Source: Aquincola tertiaricarbonis (lineage in GTDB: Bacteria; Pseudomonadota; Gammaproteobacteria; Burkholderiales; Burkholderiaceae_C). From it: a DNA stretch of 64,000 nt. Position numbers and translations under genes: made by a program. This document shows positions 1 to 9,486 of the stretch, in pieces. Location of the stretch: contig NZ_JZUE01000016.1 of assembly GCF_000969605.1 (NCBI RefSeq), forward strand, positions 62,001 to 126,000, given 5' to 3'. Within the stretch, counting starts at the first letter, position 1. Every line of letters begins with the position of its first letter. The notes beneath the pieces are model-generated. The model made no database searches and was not told the origin of the DNA. It saw only the letters and a list, made by a program, of their open reading frames with translations.

Positions 1-654
1 GTCGTCGGGCCCCGTGTCGCTGATGCGCTGCAAGGTATCGGCCAACTCGGGCTGCTTGAAGAGCTGGCCGCTCACCATCTTGCCGCCAAAGTAGTTGTTG
101 AAGTTGGCCCGACTGCTGGCGCTGGTAGGCGTGGCGGTGCTGTAGGCCACAAAACCGTTGCGCGCGTAGCTGATTGCCGGTGCCAGCACCTGGCGCCAGG
201 ACAGGCGGCCAAAGCGCTGATGCGCCGCATGCAGGCCGGCCACAGTGCCGGGCACGCCGGCCGCCAACGAGCCGTCCAGGCTCAACCGGGGAATGACGTT
301 GCCACTGGCGTCCAAGTACATGGTGGGCGTGGCCGCACCCGGTGCCTTCTCGCGGTAATCCACGAAGTACGGCTTGCCGTCCATGTAGATGGTCATGAAG
401 CCGCCGCCACCGATGTTGCCAGCCGCCGGCAGGGTCACCGCCAGCGCAAAGCCGACCGCCACGCCGGCGTCGACGGCGTTACCGCCGCTCTGCAGGATTT
501 GCTGAGCCGTCTCGGCGCCGAACCGATCCGGCGACGACACCGCACCGGCGGTCAATGGCGCGGGGTCGTTGTCGTCGCCGCCGCAGCCGATCAGGCTGGA
601 CAGCAGCATCGAGGCGACGAGCAGGCGTCGCGTGATCTTCCAAGGTTGTTGCAT
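1..654 (-). CDS. ggt: Gamma-glutamyltransferase, N-terminal part (cut by window edge)
   Basis: This is the first 218 codons of a gamma-glutamyltranspeptidase, which hydrolyses or transfers the gamma-glutamyl group of glutathione and related peptides outside the cytoplasm. A basic N-terminus and hydrophobic segment end in the lipobox LIGC at Cys24, so it is probably a lipoprotein. The family signatures GGNAVDAGVAVGFALAV and IGGGGFM are visible. The autocatalytic Thr and small subunit lie beyond the window edge, so activity cannot be judged. GGAGG lies 5 nt before the ATG at 654. It reads in the same direction as the Lrp regulator upstream and fits a local amino-acid and peptide scavenging group. 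Confidence 0.9.
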   Translation of the reverse strand, partial: MQQPWKITRRLLVASMLLSSLIGCGGDDNDPAPLTAGAVSSPDRFGAETAQQILQSGGNAVDAGVAVGFALAVTLPAAGNIGGGGFMTIYMDGKPYFVDYREKAPGAATPTMYLDASGNVIPRLSLDGSLAAGVPGTVAGLHAAHQRFGRLSWRQVLAPAISYARNGFVAYSTATPTSASSRANFNNYFGGKMVSGQLFKQPELADTLQRISDTGPDD

Positions 655-980
655 GGGTTCCTCCATCGGCGCCAGGGGGGGCCGCGCGGCGGACCCGGTG
701 GACGCCGCGGGCGCGGCAGGCTGGGCTGCTGGCCGCGGCGGGCTGGGGCAAGCGAGGCGCCCGCAAGCACCGGAACGGTGCGTTCGAGGGTAAACACATG
801 TCGCCAGGACGCACGCTAACCGCGCGCTCGGCGCCCAGTAAATTGTCGACGGCTTGCTGCCAGCGAACTGGCACCCAGGGACGCCGCATGTCAGACGGAC
901 TGTCGCAAACGCTCACATTGACCTCCAGGCACCATTCGTCCTTTGGTCAAGCAGACCTTGGAATCGCTTCGTGGAGGCCC
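655..980. other. Gap between ggt and the Lrp gene
   Basis: This 326-bp stretch should hold the ggt promoter and the 3' end of the Lrp transcript. I see no convincing ORF, hairpin or repeat; ORFs that cross it are GC-rich shadows. Confidence 0.4.
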
Positions 981-1490
981 TCAGTCTGCAGCCGCTGCCC
1001 GCAGCGGCACCCTGGTCTCGAACTTCGAACAGTTCATCGCGAACATGCTCTTGAAATTGCGCACGTTGTGGTTGGAGGAGAAGGCTTCTCGGGTGAAGGC
1101 GTGGTACTCCTCCATCGACTCGGCACTGACGATCAGCAAGAAGTCGAACTCCCCGGAAACCTCGTAGCAGGCCATCACCGCGTCCTCGGCCGCCATGCGC
1201 TGCTCGAACTGGGTCAGCAAGGCCGCGTTCTGCTGTCCAAGTTCCACGGAGACAAACACCGTGAGCGGGCGTCCGACAAGTCGACGGTCGACGATTGCGA
1301 CCTGTCGCTGTAGCACGCCGTTCTCGCGCAACTGCGCGATGCGGCGCTGACAGGTGGCAGGCGATGTACCAACCTTGTCAGCCAAAGTGCGCATCGGCAG
1401 GGATGCGTCCTGCTGCAGCAGGTCCAGCAGGGCGACGTCCAACGGGTCCAGCGGGACCGGCTGAGCCTTCTTGGGCGGATTTCGAGGCAT
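981..1490 (-). CDS. Lrp/AsnC-family transcriptional regulator
   Basis: A 169-residue feast/famine regulator with an N-terminal helix-turn-helix (DVALLDLLQQDASLPMRTLA, then SPATCQRRIAQL) and a C-terminal RAM ligand-binding domain (VMACYEVSGEFDFLLIV). Length and layout are normal for the family, which binds DNA as oligomers and usually senses an amino acid. I chose the ATG at 1490 because GGAGA sits 4 nt upstream; an in-frame start six codons earlier lacks this. It is divergent from the amidohydrolase/ammonia-lyase pair, which it probably controls. The effector is unknown. Confidence 0.9.
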   Translation of the reverse strand: MPRNPPKKAQPVPLDPLDVALLDLLQQDASLPMRTLADKVGTSPATCQRRIAQLRENGVLQRQVAIVDRRLVGRPLTVFVSVELGQQNAALLTQFEQRMAAEDAVMACYEVSGEFDFLLIVSAESMEEYHAFTREAFSSNHNVRNFKSMFAMNCSKFETRVPLRAAAAD

Positions 1491-1544
1491 TGCTTCTCCA
1501 GTCCTCATTGCGCTGAGACAAATGCATCGTCAGACGCAGTATGG

Positions 1545-1567
1545 ATGATGATTTTTCTCGTCGTCAT
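1545..1567. promoter_or_regulatory. Possible Lrp operator
   Basis: An imperfect inverted repeat ATGATGA...TCGTCGTCAT with a T-rich centre lies between the divergent Lrp and M20 genes. AT-rich centres are usual for Lrp sites. The assignment is by position and symmetry only. Confidence 0.3.
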
Positions 1568-1606
1568 GACCTAACAATCGTCGCATCGGGGACGAGGAGC
1601 AGAACG

Positions 1607-2791
1607 ATGGTCGAAAGGGACGAGCAGACGCTGGAGTCCGGTTGGGTGCGCTGGCGCCATGACTTCCACCGCTTTCCGGAAACCGGGTTCAACGAGCGCC
1701 GCACATCGGACCGTGTCGCCCAGGTTTTGCAGCTGCTCGGACTCGAAGTTCACCGCGGCATCGGCGGAACCGGCCTTGTTGCGTCGCTCAACGTGGGCTC
1801 AGGCCCCGGTGTGATCGGACTGCGGGCCGACATGGACGCGCTCGCGATGTCAGAGACGGCACCTGACCGCGCCCACGCTTCGGAGAATGCAGGCTGCATG
1901 CATGCCTGCGGGCACGACGGCCACATGGCCATGCTGCTGGGCGCGGCGCAACTCCTGACCGCGCGCCGCGACTTCGACGGCACGGTGCGGTTCATCTTCC
2001 AGCCGGCCGAGGAGCACGGACGCGGCGCGGCGGCGATGCTGGCCGACGGTCTGCTTAAGCGCTTCCCGATGGACGAGATCTATGGTGCGCACAACATCCC
2101 GGGCATGCCCGCCGGCCACTTCGCCACCCGCGTGGGCGGGCTGATGGCCAGCGAGGACAACTTCGTCATCCGCATCACCGGGCGCGGCGGCCATGCGGCC
2201 CGCCCGCACATGGCGATCGATCCGCTGGTGATTGGTGCGGAGATCGTGCTGGCGCTGCAGACCATCGTCGCGCGCTCGGTCGACCCGCGTCATTCGGCGG
2301 TCGTGTCGTGTACCGAGTTCCTCACCGATGGCATCCGCAACGCGATCCCGAGCGACGTGGTCATCAAGGGCGATACGCGCAGCTATGCGCCCGAGGTGCA
2401 AGCTCTGCTGGAGGCGCGCATGCGCGAGCTCTGCGACGGCATCTGCCGCGCTCACGGCGCGAGCTGCACGGTTGAGTACACCCACGAGTTCGCGCCCACG
2501 GTCAATTGGCCGCAATGCGTGTCCGTGGCCGTGCGGGCCGCCCAGGCGATTGCCGGCGAAGCAAATGTTGATGCCGACACCCCGCCCATGATGATCTCGG
2601 AGGACTTCGGGCGCTTCCTGCAGAGCATCCCCGGCGCCTTCGTCTTCATCGGCAACGGCGTGGCTGACAAACCGGGCGGCGTGCCACTGCACAACGCGCG
2701 GTACGACTTCAATGACCGGATCGTGCCGATCGGCGCGCGCTGGTTCGCCGAACTGGTGCGGCAGCGCCTGCCGCTGGCTCAGGCTGCCTGA
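1607..2791 (+). CDS. M20-family amidohydrolase (peptidase M20D, hippurate-hydrolase type)
   Basis: A 394-residue zinc amidohydrolase of the M20D group, which removes acyl groups from N-acyl amino acids. The metal site HACGHDGHMAML, the RADMDAL strand, the AEEHGRGAAAM segment with the catalytic glutamate, and the dimerisation-domain GRGGHAARPH are all present, so the enzyme looks intact. I chose the ATG at 1607 because GAGGAG lies 7 nt before it; the reading frame stays open to 1541 but no ribosome site supports that start. It precedes the PLP lyase by 28 nt and probably shares its transcript. The likely job is to free an amino acid that the next enzyme deaminates. The substrate is inferred from context only. 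Confidence 0.88.
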   Translation: MVERDEQTLESGWVRWRHDFHRFPETGFNERRTSDRVAQVLQLLGLEVHRGIGGTGLVASLNVGSGPGVIGLRADMDALAMSETAPDRAHASENAGCMHACGHDGHMAMLLGAAQLLTARRDFDGTVRFIFQPAEEHGRGAAAMLADGLLKRFPMDEIYGAHNIPGMPAGHFATRVGGLMASEDNFVIRITGRGGHAARPHMAIDPLVIGAEIVLALQTIVARSVDPRHSAVVSCTEFLTDGIRNAIPSDVVIKGDTRSYAPEVQALLEARMRELCDGICRAHGASCTVEYTHEFAPTVNWPQCVSVAVRAAQAIAGEANVDADTPPMMISEDFGRFLQSIPGAFVFIGNGVADKPGGVPLHNARYDFNDRIVPIGARWFAELVRQRLPLAQAA

Positions 2792-2819
2792 ACGTCCATT
2801 CCTTCATTCCAAGACGCCG

Positions 2820-4061
2820 ATGTTTCACCTCAACACCCACGCTGACCGACGCCCTTATGACGCTGACCTGCGCCCATGGCTGAGCCTTGCCGAGGGCCAA
2901 GCCGCGCGGGAGCGCCTGTCCAACTGGGCACGGCTGTCGCACCAGCACACCCCACTGTGGTCGCTGCCGGGCCTCGCGCGACAGATGCGCATCGAGAGCC
3001 TGACGGTCAAGGATGAGTCGAAGCGATCAAGCCTGGGGAGCTTCAAGGCACTGGGCGCGCCGAATGCCTTGGTGAAGCTGGTGCTGCGACGCTGGCCGGA
3101 GAAGGGTTGGACGGGCCCGGAGTTGCTGGCCGGCCTGCATGCCGAGGCGCTGAAGTCCTTCGTGGTCATCAGCGCGACCGATGGCAACCACGGGCGCGCA
3201 CTGGCAGCTGCGGCACAGAGCCTGGGCTGCCGCTGTGTGATTGTCCTTCATGCCCATGTCAGCGTCGAGCGCGAGCAGGCGATCGCGGCCTTTGGGGCCG
3301 AGATCTTGCGCATCGCCGGCAACTACGACGAATCGGTCGAGGAAGCAGCGCGGCTGGCGGCCACCCATGGCTGGGAGGTCGTCTCCGACACCTCCTACGA
3401 AGGCTACGAGGAGGTCCCGCGGGACGTCATGCAGGGCTACGGTGTGATCGCCGACGAACTGCTCGCCGCTGCGTCGGAAACCGGCGATTGCCCCTGGACC
3501 CATGTCGTGCTGCAGGGCGGCGTTGGTGGCATGGCCGCTGGCATTGTGAGCTGCTTCTGGGATCGGTACGGCAAACGTCGCCCCCGCTTCATCGTCGTGG
3601 AGCCGGAGCAGGCGGACTGCCTGATGCAGAGCGCCATCGAGGGCCGGCCGGCGCGGGCGCGTGGCCGTGTCGATTCGGTCATGGCGGGCCTGGCCTGCGG
3701 TGAAACATCGCCCCTGGCATGGCGCTTCCTGCAACCGGCGGTCGACCTCTTCATGACCGCCTCGGACGCGCAGGCTGAAGTCGCGATGCGCGTGTTGGCC
3801 GAAGGCCCGTACGGTGATGTGCCGGTCGTGGCCGGCGAGTCCGGCGCTGCCGGTCTGGCAGCGCTGGAGGAACTGAAACGTGATCCCGAGGGGCGCAAGG
3901 CCGCGGGTCTCGACCTCGGTTCGCGCGTGCTGCTGATCAACACCGAAGGGGCTACCGCGCCGAGCGTCTATGCGGGCCTGGTGGGTCGCTCGGCGCAGGA
4001 TGTCATGGCCGCGCAGACCGGTTGGCGCCATCGCTTTGGGATACCCGTCGCGTACGAGTGA
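2820..4061 (+). CDS. dpaL: Diaminopropionate ammonia-lyase-like PLP enzyme
   Basis: A 413-residue fold-type II PLP enzyme. The PLP lysine lies in KDESKRSSLGSFKALG, the substrate loop in SATDGNHGRAL, and the phosphate-binding stretch in GGVGGMAAG. Length and motif spacing match 2,3-diaminopropionate ammonia-lyase (YgeX/DpaL), which converts diaminopropionate to pyruvate and two ammonia. Relatives act on serine or threonine, so the exact substrate is not certain. Pairing with an M20 hydrolase recalls the E. coli ygeX-ygeY neighbourhood. The start at 2820 is the first ATG after the M20 stop, and its product begins at the usual family N-terminus. Confidence 0.8.
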   Translation: MFHLNTHADRRPYDADLRPWLSLAEGQAARERLSNWARLSHQHTPLWSLPGLARQMRIESLTVKDESKRSSLGSFKALGAPNALVKLVLRRWPEKGWTGPELLAGLHAEALKSFVVISATDGNHGRALAAAAQSLGCRCVIVLHAHVSVEREQAIAAFGAEILRIAGNYDESVEEAARLAATHGWEVVSDTSYEGYEEVPRDVMQGYGVIADELLAAASETGDCPWTHVVLQGGVGGMAAGIVSCFWDRYGKRRPRFIVVEPEQADCLMQSAIEGRPARARGRVDSVMAGLACGETSPLAWRFLQPAVDLFMTASDAQAEVAMRVLAEGPYGDVPVVAGESGAAGLAALEELKRDPEGRKAAGLDLGSRVLLINTEGATAPSVYAGLVGRSAQDVMAAQTGWRHRFGIPVAYE

Positions 4062-4261
4062 GTGGGCGTCACAGGTAGGACGTGCGAAAGACGCAGCCGT
4101 GGCGTGCCGGATGATCGGCGGATCGATGCAAGGCCGCGACTGGCCCGTGATCTGACGTCTTGAGCGTTGTCAATCACCGAGATGACTGCTGCCACCAACT
4201 GACCGACCGTCGGCGGGACTCGCCCTCGAGGTCCGGTGACGGCCGAAAGCGCGGCGTGAAC

Positions 4262-4276
4262 GTCCGCTTCGTGGAC
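4262..4276. repeat. Dispersed palindrome, copy F
   Basis: GTCCGC-TTC-GTGGAC: arms of 6 bp with one mismatch around a TTC loop. It is the same core as copies near 25.8, 47.3, 48.6, 48.8, 57.6 and 57.8 kb. Confidence 0.5.
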
Positions 4277-4628
4277 ACCTGGCCGAGCGCAAGGCGCATG
4301 GTCCGCGTCATGCCGGTGCGCCCGCATTTCAGAAGCGCGCTTTGTGTCTACCCACATCGCCTCTCAACAACGACGTGGCCCATTGCAAAGTTCGAGCCGA
4401 CGGTCCGGCGGGGCTCGCCCAACCGCGTCGTTCGCTCGACCTTGGGCGATGAGCTGGCTAGTCATCGCTGACGAAACGCGGAAGTCTGAGGCAACGGGCA
4501 CGGCGCGCCACCCCGGCGGCGTTTCGGCCCGGGCTCGCCATCGGCTCAGGGTATCGATGCCGCTAGCTTGATGGGGATCCGCCGAGCTCATGGGCGGGGC
4601 GCTCCAACGCGCGGTTGCACCGCCACCG

Positions 4629-4657
4629 TAGACGCACCCCTGCGCCGATCCGACAAT
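4629..4657 (+). promoter_or_regulatory. Putative sigma70 promoter giving a leaderless BTAD-regulator mRNA
   Basis: TAGACG (4 of 6 matches to a -35 box), a 17-bp spacer, then GACAAT (4652-4657) five nt before the ATG. There is no Shine-Dalgarno sequence, so transcription would start at or next to the start codon. Confidence 0.4.
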
Positions 4658-4662
4658 GGCGC

Positions 4663-7638
4663 ATGGGCATTCGGTTGTTGTTGTTTGGCGATCCGTCTGT
4701 CGTGCAGGGCGGCACCACAACCGCGCTGCCGCGCGAACGGGGCAGCCAGTTGCTCGTGGTGCTCGCGCAGCGAAACGCTTGGGTGGCACGCCACGAGCTG
4801 GCCGCGTTGCTTTGGCCCGAACACAAAACCAGGCTTGCACTGACAAACCTGCGCAAGGCGCTGTTCCGACTACAGGAGCGGTCGTGGGGCGGAGCGCTCG
4901 AGGTGCTGCCGGGCAGCGTGCGGCTGCACGCCGACACCGACCTGGCGGCCTTCGAAGCGGCGCTCCAGGCCGGGCACCACGCCGAAGCACTCGTGCTGCG
5001 CCGAGGCGAATGGCTGCACGGCTTTGACGACGATGCGAACGAGCCCTGGACCGCCTGGCTGCGCTTCGAACGCGACCGCCTGCGCGCCGCATGGCGTGGG
5101 GCCGCGCTGGCGCACCTGGGCGATGCAGGCACCGGCACGGCTGAAGGCATTGCACTGGCTTCGCGCCTGCTGGAAGCCGATCCGCTTGACGAGGCGGCCG
5201 TCTGCGTGCTGATGGAGCGGCTTCAACACAGCGGCCAGACGGCGCGCGCGCGCCAGGCCTACCGCGAGTTCACCGAACGGCTGGCCGCGGAGCTCGGGCT
5301 CGGGCCCGGCGCCCGACTTCAAGCCTTGCACGATGCGCTCGGCAAGACCCTCATCGCCCAGGCTGCGCCTCCGCCGGCCGCGGCTGCGGCCGGCTTCATC
5401 GGCCGCACCGGCGAGCGACGGCGCATCGCCGAACTGCTCGCGCGCGACGACGTGCGCCTGGTCTGCCTGACAGGCCCCGGTGGCATGGGCAAGACACGCC
5501 TGGCGCGCTGCGTGCTGCTCGATGTGGCAGCAGCGCACGGCAACGACGTCGCCTTCGTGCCGCTCGAAGACCTGCTGTCGATGCAGGACGTGGCCGCACG
5601 CATCGCGCGTGAACTCGGTCTGCTGCTCCAGGGGCGTGCTCCATTGCTCGAGCAGCTGGCTGCGGCGCTCGGCGAGCGCAGCACGCTGCTCGCGCTGGAC
5701 AACTTCGAACAACTCGTGCAAGAGGCGCCGCAGCTCGATGCGCTGCTGGCCGCCTGCCCGCGCGTCAAGCTGCTGGTCACTTCGCGCACCCGCCTCGGCC
5801 TTGCCGGCGAGCAGCTCTTCCCGCTCGAAGGCTTGCCGTGCCCGGAGCCGGAAGACGGTGACCGGCTCGAAGCGTTCGATGCCGCGCGCCTCTTCATCGC
5901 CGCGGCCCAACGCGTCGACCCAGCGTTCGTGCCGGCGGCCGAGCGTGACGCCATCGCCCGCATCTGTCGCCACCTCGATGGCCTGCCACTGGCGCTCGAA
6001 CTTGCTGCCGCGTGGACCCGTGTGCTGCCGTGTGCCGAGATCGCTGCCGAGCTGCGAGCCGGCACCGAACTGCTGCGCGCCGACGGCGCCACCCACCCGC
6101 CGCGCCACGCCAGCATGGACGTGGTGTTCGAACAATCGTGGCAGCGCCTGGTGCCCGCCGAACGGGACACGCTCGCGCGCCTTTCGGTGTTCCGTGGCGG
6201 CTTTGCCGTCGAGGCTGCTCGTGCGGTGGCCGCTGCGGCGTTGCCTGTGCTCGGTGCGCTGGCCGACAAGTCGCTGCTGCGCAAGGAGGGCCAGCGCCTC
6301 GCACTGCACCCGCTGGTGCAGCAGCTCGCCGCGCACAAGCTGGGCGACGCGGAGCGCTCGGCAACGCGCCTTGCCCACGGCGCGTATTTCCAGCACCGGC
6401 TGGTGCAGTGCATGGCCGCGGCCGAAGCCGGCGAGCGCAGCACCTTGCGGGCGATTGACACCGATTTGGAGAACTACCGGTTGGCGTGGCAGTGGGCGAT
6501 CGATGCGGGGCCTACCGATACGTTGCCCGGCTGCGCCGCCACGCTGCTGTGGTACTTCGATCACCGCGGGCTCATCGACGACGGCCTGCGCTGGATGCGC
6601 GAGGCGATCGAATCGCTGCGTGTGCGCGCTGACACCGCGCTGCTCGCACTGTTCGAAAGCCGCGCGTCGCACCTGTGCTACCGGCTCGACCGCTATGCCG
6701 AAGCCGAACAGCTGGCCGCGCAGGCGCTGGCCCGCATCCCACCCGCGGAACGCGAGAGCGTGGCGCGTGTGCAAGCCTTGACGGTACTGGCTGCGTGCGC
6801 GCTGCGTGTCGGCCGCCTCGGCGAGGCGCAGCAGCGCTACGAGCAGTTGCTGGCGCGTGTGCGCACCGAAAGCCGCCCGCAGCAGATCGCGGGCACACTC
6901 GACAACCTGGCGCTGGTGCACAAGCGACTGGGCCGGTACGACGAAGCGCTGCGCCTGTCGCTCGAATCGCTCGAGCAGCACCGCCGCATCGGCCACGGCG
7001 CCCGCATCGCGCTGGGTCTGAACAACCTCGGCTCGCTCTACATGGCGCGCCAAGAACCCGCCGCAGCGCTGGGGCCACTGCGAGAGGCGCTGGCGCTGTG
7101 CGAGCGAGACGGGCTCGTCAGCACGTCGGCGCTGGTGCATGCGAATTTGTCGCAATCGGCGATGCAGCTCGGCGAGCTGGCCGCCGCACGCCAGCATGCG
7201 CAGCGCGGCAGCGCAAGTGCCCTGGCCAGCGGCAACCGCAGCGTCTGGGCCTGGGTGCATTCGCATAGCGCGCGCGTGTCGGTGCGCGAAGGTGATTTGG
7301 CACAGGCCCGCGTCGCGCTCGCCGAAGGTTTGTCCGCGGCCGTCACGCTGGGCGCACCTTCGCTGCTGGCGCCAGGGCTGCTGGCATTCGCCGAGCTGCT
7401 CGACGCGCAGGGCCACCCGATGCTCGCGCGCCGCTGCCTGGCGTTTTTCAGCGAGCGTCCAGAGCTGACGCGATCTGACCGCGACGAAATGCTGGCGCGG
7501 TTGGATCAGTGGGGCGGGCTGCCGTGCGGCGCGGCCGCATGGCCCGGCATGGCGCTGCCGGAGCTGCTTCAGCGCATCGCCACCGAAGCGCCGCAGCAGC
7601 ACGCGGCGTTGATCGCGCTGCTCGACACACCGCACTGA
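4663..7638 (+). CDS. Large BTAD / NTPase / TPR transcriptional regulator (AfsR/MalT-like architecture)
   Basis: A 991-residue multidomain regulator. Residues 1-90 are an OmpR/SARP-type winged helix (HELAALLWPEHKTRLALTNL); about 95-230 form the bacterial transcriptional activator domain; an NB-ARC/AAA-type NTPase follows with P-loop GPGGMGKT (271-278) and Walker B LLALDNFE; the C-terminal third is TPR-like helical repeats. Such proteins integrate signals through ATP-dependent assembly and activate target promoters. No C-terminal LuxR domain is visible, so DNA binding must be N-terminal. The ATG at 4663 begins exactly at the domain; an upstream extension is unsupported. The downstream small genes on the same strand (7.7-10.7 kb) are plausible targets, by position only. 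Confidence 0.85.
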   Translation: MGIRLLLFGDPSVVQGGTTTALPRERGSQLLVVLAQRNAWVARHELAALLWPEHKTRLALTNLRKALFRLQERSWGGALEVLPGSVRLHADTDLAAFEAALQAGHHAEALVLRRGEWLHGFDDDANEPWTAWLRFERDRLRAAWRGAALAHLGDAGTGTAEGIALASRLLEADPLDEAAVCVLMERLQHSGQTARARQAYREFTERLAAELGLGPGARLQALHDALGKTLIAQAAPPPAAAAAGFIGRTGERRRIAELLARDDVRLVCLTGPGGMGKTRLARCVLLDVAAAHGNDVAFVPLEDLLSMQDVAARIARELGLLLQGRAPLLEQLAAALGERSTLLALDNFEQLVQEAPQLDALLAACPRVKLLVTSRTRLGLAGEQLFPLEGLPCPEPEDGDRLEAFDAARLFIAAAQRVDPAFVPAAERDAIARICRHLDGLPLALELAAAWTRVLPCAEIAAELRAGTELLRADGATHPPRHASMDVVFEQSWQRLVPAERDTLARLSVFRGGFAVEAARAVAAAALPVLGALADKSLLRKEGQRLALHPLVQQLAAHKLGDAERSATRLAHGAYFQHRLVQCMAAAEAGERSTLRAIDTDLENYRLAWQWAIDAGPTDTLPGCAATLLWYFDHRGLIDDGLRWMREAIESLRVRADTALLALFESRASHLCYRLDRYAEAEQLAAQALARIPPAERESVARVQALTVLAACALRVGRLGEAQQRYEQLLARVRTESRPQQIAGTLDNLALVHKRLGRYDEALRLSLESLEQHRRIGHGARIALGLNNLGSLYMARQEPAAALGPLREALALCERDGLVSTSALVHANLSQSAMQLGELAAARQHAQRGSASALASGNRSVWAWVHSHSARVSVREGDLAQARVALAEGLSAAVTLGAPSLLAPGLLAFAELLDAQGHPMLARRCLAFFSERPELTRSDRDEMLARLDQWGGLPCGAAAWPGMALPELLQRIATEAPQQHAALIALLDTPH

Positions 7639-7726
7639 AGCCGGCGTTCGGCGGTTTGCCGCGGGCGGAACGCTCGCGGAACGCACCCGTTTGCACAGTT
7701 CGTTTCCTCACATGCAAGGACGAACG

Positions 7727-8002
7727 ATGCACACCATCACCATTGCCCCCGGCCCCAGCGTGGCCAGCAAGGCACGCCGGCTGTCGCGGCCGGTATCGAC
7801 CGGCCTGACCAGCCTGCGCGGCCACTGCCTACGCGTGCTGCAGGCCCATACCACGGCTCGCGCCTTGAAGGAGCTCGACAACCGCGTGCTGCGCGACCTC
7901 GGGCTGAGCCGCAGCGAGCTGCGCGCCGCCGGCGTCCAACGGCATGGCCTGGCCGAGCGCGAGCGATGGCCAAGCCTGTTTCGCACCCCGCTGCCGCGCT
8001 GA
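7727..8002 (+). CDS. DUF1127 domain protein
   Basis: A 91-residue basic protein ending in a DUF1127 domain (ALKELDNRVLRDLGLSRSEL). Family members are small arginine-rich proteins. In alphaproteobacteria some affect phosphate or RNA metabolism, but most have no assigned function. AAGGA lies 6 nt before the ATG at 7727. It follows the BTAD regulator by 88 nt and may be read with the methyltransferase downstream. A second DUF1127 gene occurs at 11.8 kb. Confidence 0.8.
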   Translation: MHTITIAPGPSVASKARRLSRPVSTGLTSLRGHCLRVLQAHTTARALKELDNRVLRDLGLSRSELRAAGVQRHGLAERERWPSLFRTPLPR

Positions 8003-8104
8003 GCCGCGGTGAACCCGCCATTCGCTTTCCCCTGCGCGGCAGGCCAACCCCGTGCTCCGGCGGCTGCACATCCTCTCCTCAGACCCCCCTCGAACGAGAA
8101 CCCC

Positions 8105-8941
8105 ATGAACACGATGATCCAACCCACCAAGCGCCTCAGCCCCGACTTCACCGCCATCAAGCAGCGCCAGCAGGCGGCCTGGTCCAGCGGCGACTACGCC
8201 GTCGTCGGCACCACGCTGCAGATCGTCGGCGAGAACCTGGCCGAAGCGGCCGACGTGCGCGCCGGTGAGCAGGTGCTCGACGTGGCCGCCGGCAACGGCA
8301 ATGCCACACTGGCTGCTGCGCGGCGCTTTGCGCTGGTCACCTCCACCGACTACGCACCTGCCCTGCTCGACAAGGGCCGTGCACGTGCCGAAGCCGAGGG
8401 CCTGGCGGTGCAGTTCCAGGTGGCCGACGCCGAGGCGCTGCCGTTTGCGGACGCGGGCTTCGATGTCACGCTCTCGACCTTCGGCGCGATGTTTGCGCCC
8501 GACCACGAGCGCACCGCCCGCGAGATGCTGCGCGTCACGCGGCCGGGCGGCCGCATCGGCCTGGCCAACTGGACGCCCGACAGCTTCATCGGCCGGCTGT
8601 TCAAGGTGATCGGCGCGCACGTGGCCCCGCCCGCGGGCGTCAAGCCGCCTTCGCTGTGGGGCACCGAAGAGCACCTGCAAACACTCTTCGGCGTGCAGGC
8701 GTCGCAGATCCATTGCCAGCGGCGTGTCTTCAATTTCCGCTACGCGTCGCCTGCGCACTTCGTGCAGGTGTTCCGCGACTACTACGGCCCGACGCACAAG
8801 GCCTTCGCTGCGCTCGATGCAACCGGCCAGCGTGCACTCGAGCGCGACCTGCACGCGCTGATGGATGCGCTGAACACCGCCGGCACGTCCTCGCTGGTGG
8901 TGCCGAGCCACTACCTCGAAGCCGTGATCCGCAAACGCTGA
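8105..8941 (+). CDS. Class I SAM-dependent methyltransferase
   Basis: A 278-residue methyltransferase of the UbiE/Methyltransf_11 type. Motif I is VLDVAAGNGNATLAAA, motif II is VADAEALPF, and motif IV lies around LRVTRPGGRIGLANW. The C-terminal half has the acidic and aromatic segments of the YcgJ/UbiE-like group. The small-molecule acceptor cannot be told from sequence. The ATG at 8105 precedes the typical N-terminus; upstream codons are proline-rich and look non-coding. The next gene follows after 23 nt in the same direction, which suggests a small operon with the DUF3455 lipoprotein and haloperoxidase-like gene. Confidence 0.85.
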   Translation: MNTMIQPTKRLSPDFTAIKQRQQAAWSSGDYAVVGTTLQIVGENLAEAADVRAGEQVLDVAAGNGNATLAAARRFALVTSTDYAPALLDKGRARAEAEGLAVQFQVADAEALPFADAGFDVTLSTFGAMFAPDHERTAREMLRVTRPGGRIGLANWTPDSFIGRLFKVIGAHVAPPAGVKPPSLWGTEEHLQTLFGVQASQIHCQRRVFNFRYASPAHFVQVFRDYYGPTHKAFAALDATGQRALERDLHALMDALNTAGTSSLVVPSHYLEAVIRKR

Positions 8942-8964
8942 GCGGGTTCGAAGGAGCCCACACC

Positions 8965-9486
8965 ATGAACTCAAAGACCTTTTTGCTCGCCGCCGGCGTG
9001 GTCCCAGGACTGGCTGCCTGCTCGGCAGTCACGCCGATGCCAATGCCTGTGCCCGAAGCCCTGCGGCCGGGCCCAGGCGCCACGCTGGCGCTGAGCGCCA
9101 GCGCGCGCGGCGTGCAGATCTACGAGTGCCGCGGCAGCCAGTGGAGCCTTGTCGCCCCACAGGCGGGCCTGTTCGACGCCACCGGCCGCACGATCGGCAC
9201 GCACGGCGCGGGCCCCCACTGGCAGGCCAGTGACGGCAGCCGTGTTGTCGGCAGTGTCACCGCGCGTGCCGATGCGCCCGTGGCCGACGCGATCCCATGG
9301 CTGTTGCTGGCGGCCCGGCCGGGCGGCGAGACCCCAACCGCCGCAGGCTTGCTGATGGGCATCACCCAGATCCAGCGCGTCAACACCGCCGGCGGCAGCG
9401 CGCCGGCCGGTACTTGCCCCACCGCAGGCCAGACGCTGCGCGTGCCCTACAGCGCCGATTACCACTTCTACAAGAGCCAATCATGA
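8965..9486 (+). CDS. DUF3455 family lipoprotein
   Basis: A 173-residue exported protein. The signal peptide ends near GLAACSAV, giving a likely lipobox Cys. The rest matches the DUF3455 pattern: GVQIYECR, then W-x-L-V-A-P-Q-A, DGSRVVGSV, AIPWLLLAA, ITQIQRVNTAGGSAP and a C-terminal YSADYHFYKS. The function of the family is unknown. AAGGAG sits upstream of the ATG. Its stop overlaps the next start (ATGA), so the two are translationally coupled. Confidence 0.8.
   Translation: MNSKTFLLAAGVVPGLAACSAVTPMPMPVPEALRPGPGATLALSASARGVQIYECRGSQWSLVAPQAGLFDATGRTIGTHGAGPHWQASDGSRVVGSVTARADAPVADAIPWLLLAARPGGETPTAAGLLMGITQIQRVNTAGGSAPAGTCPTAGQTLRVPYSADYHFYKSQS

Larger units (their letters stand above)
4062..4662. 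other. Long intergenic gap with one dispersed palindrome
   Basis: About 600 bp without a supportable gene. It holds one copy of the GTCCGC/GCGGAC palindrome near 4270 and, at its right end, the putative promoter of the BTAD regulator. The remainder shows no coding signal that I trust. Confidence 0.4.

Noticed and set aside
4870-7686. 938-codon open frame antisense to the BTAD regulator
   Set aside because: It mirrors the regulator, has no domain or ribosome site and is explained by GC-rich third positions.
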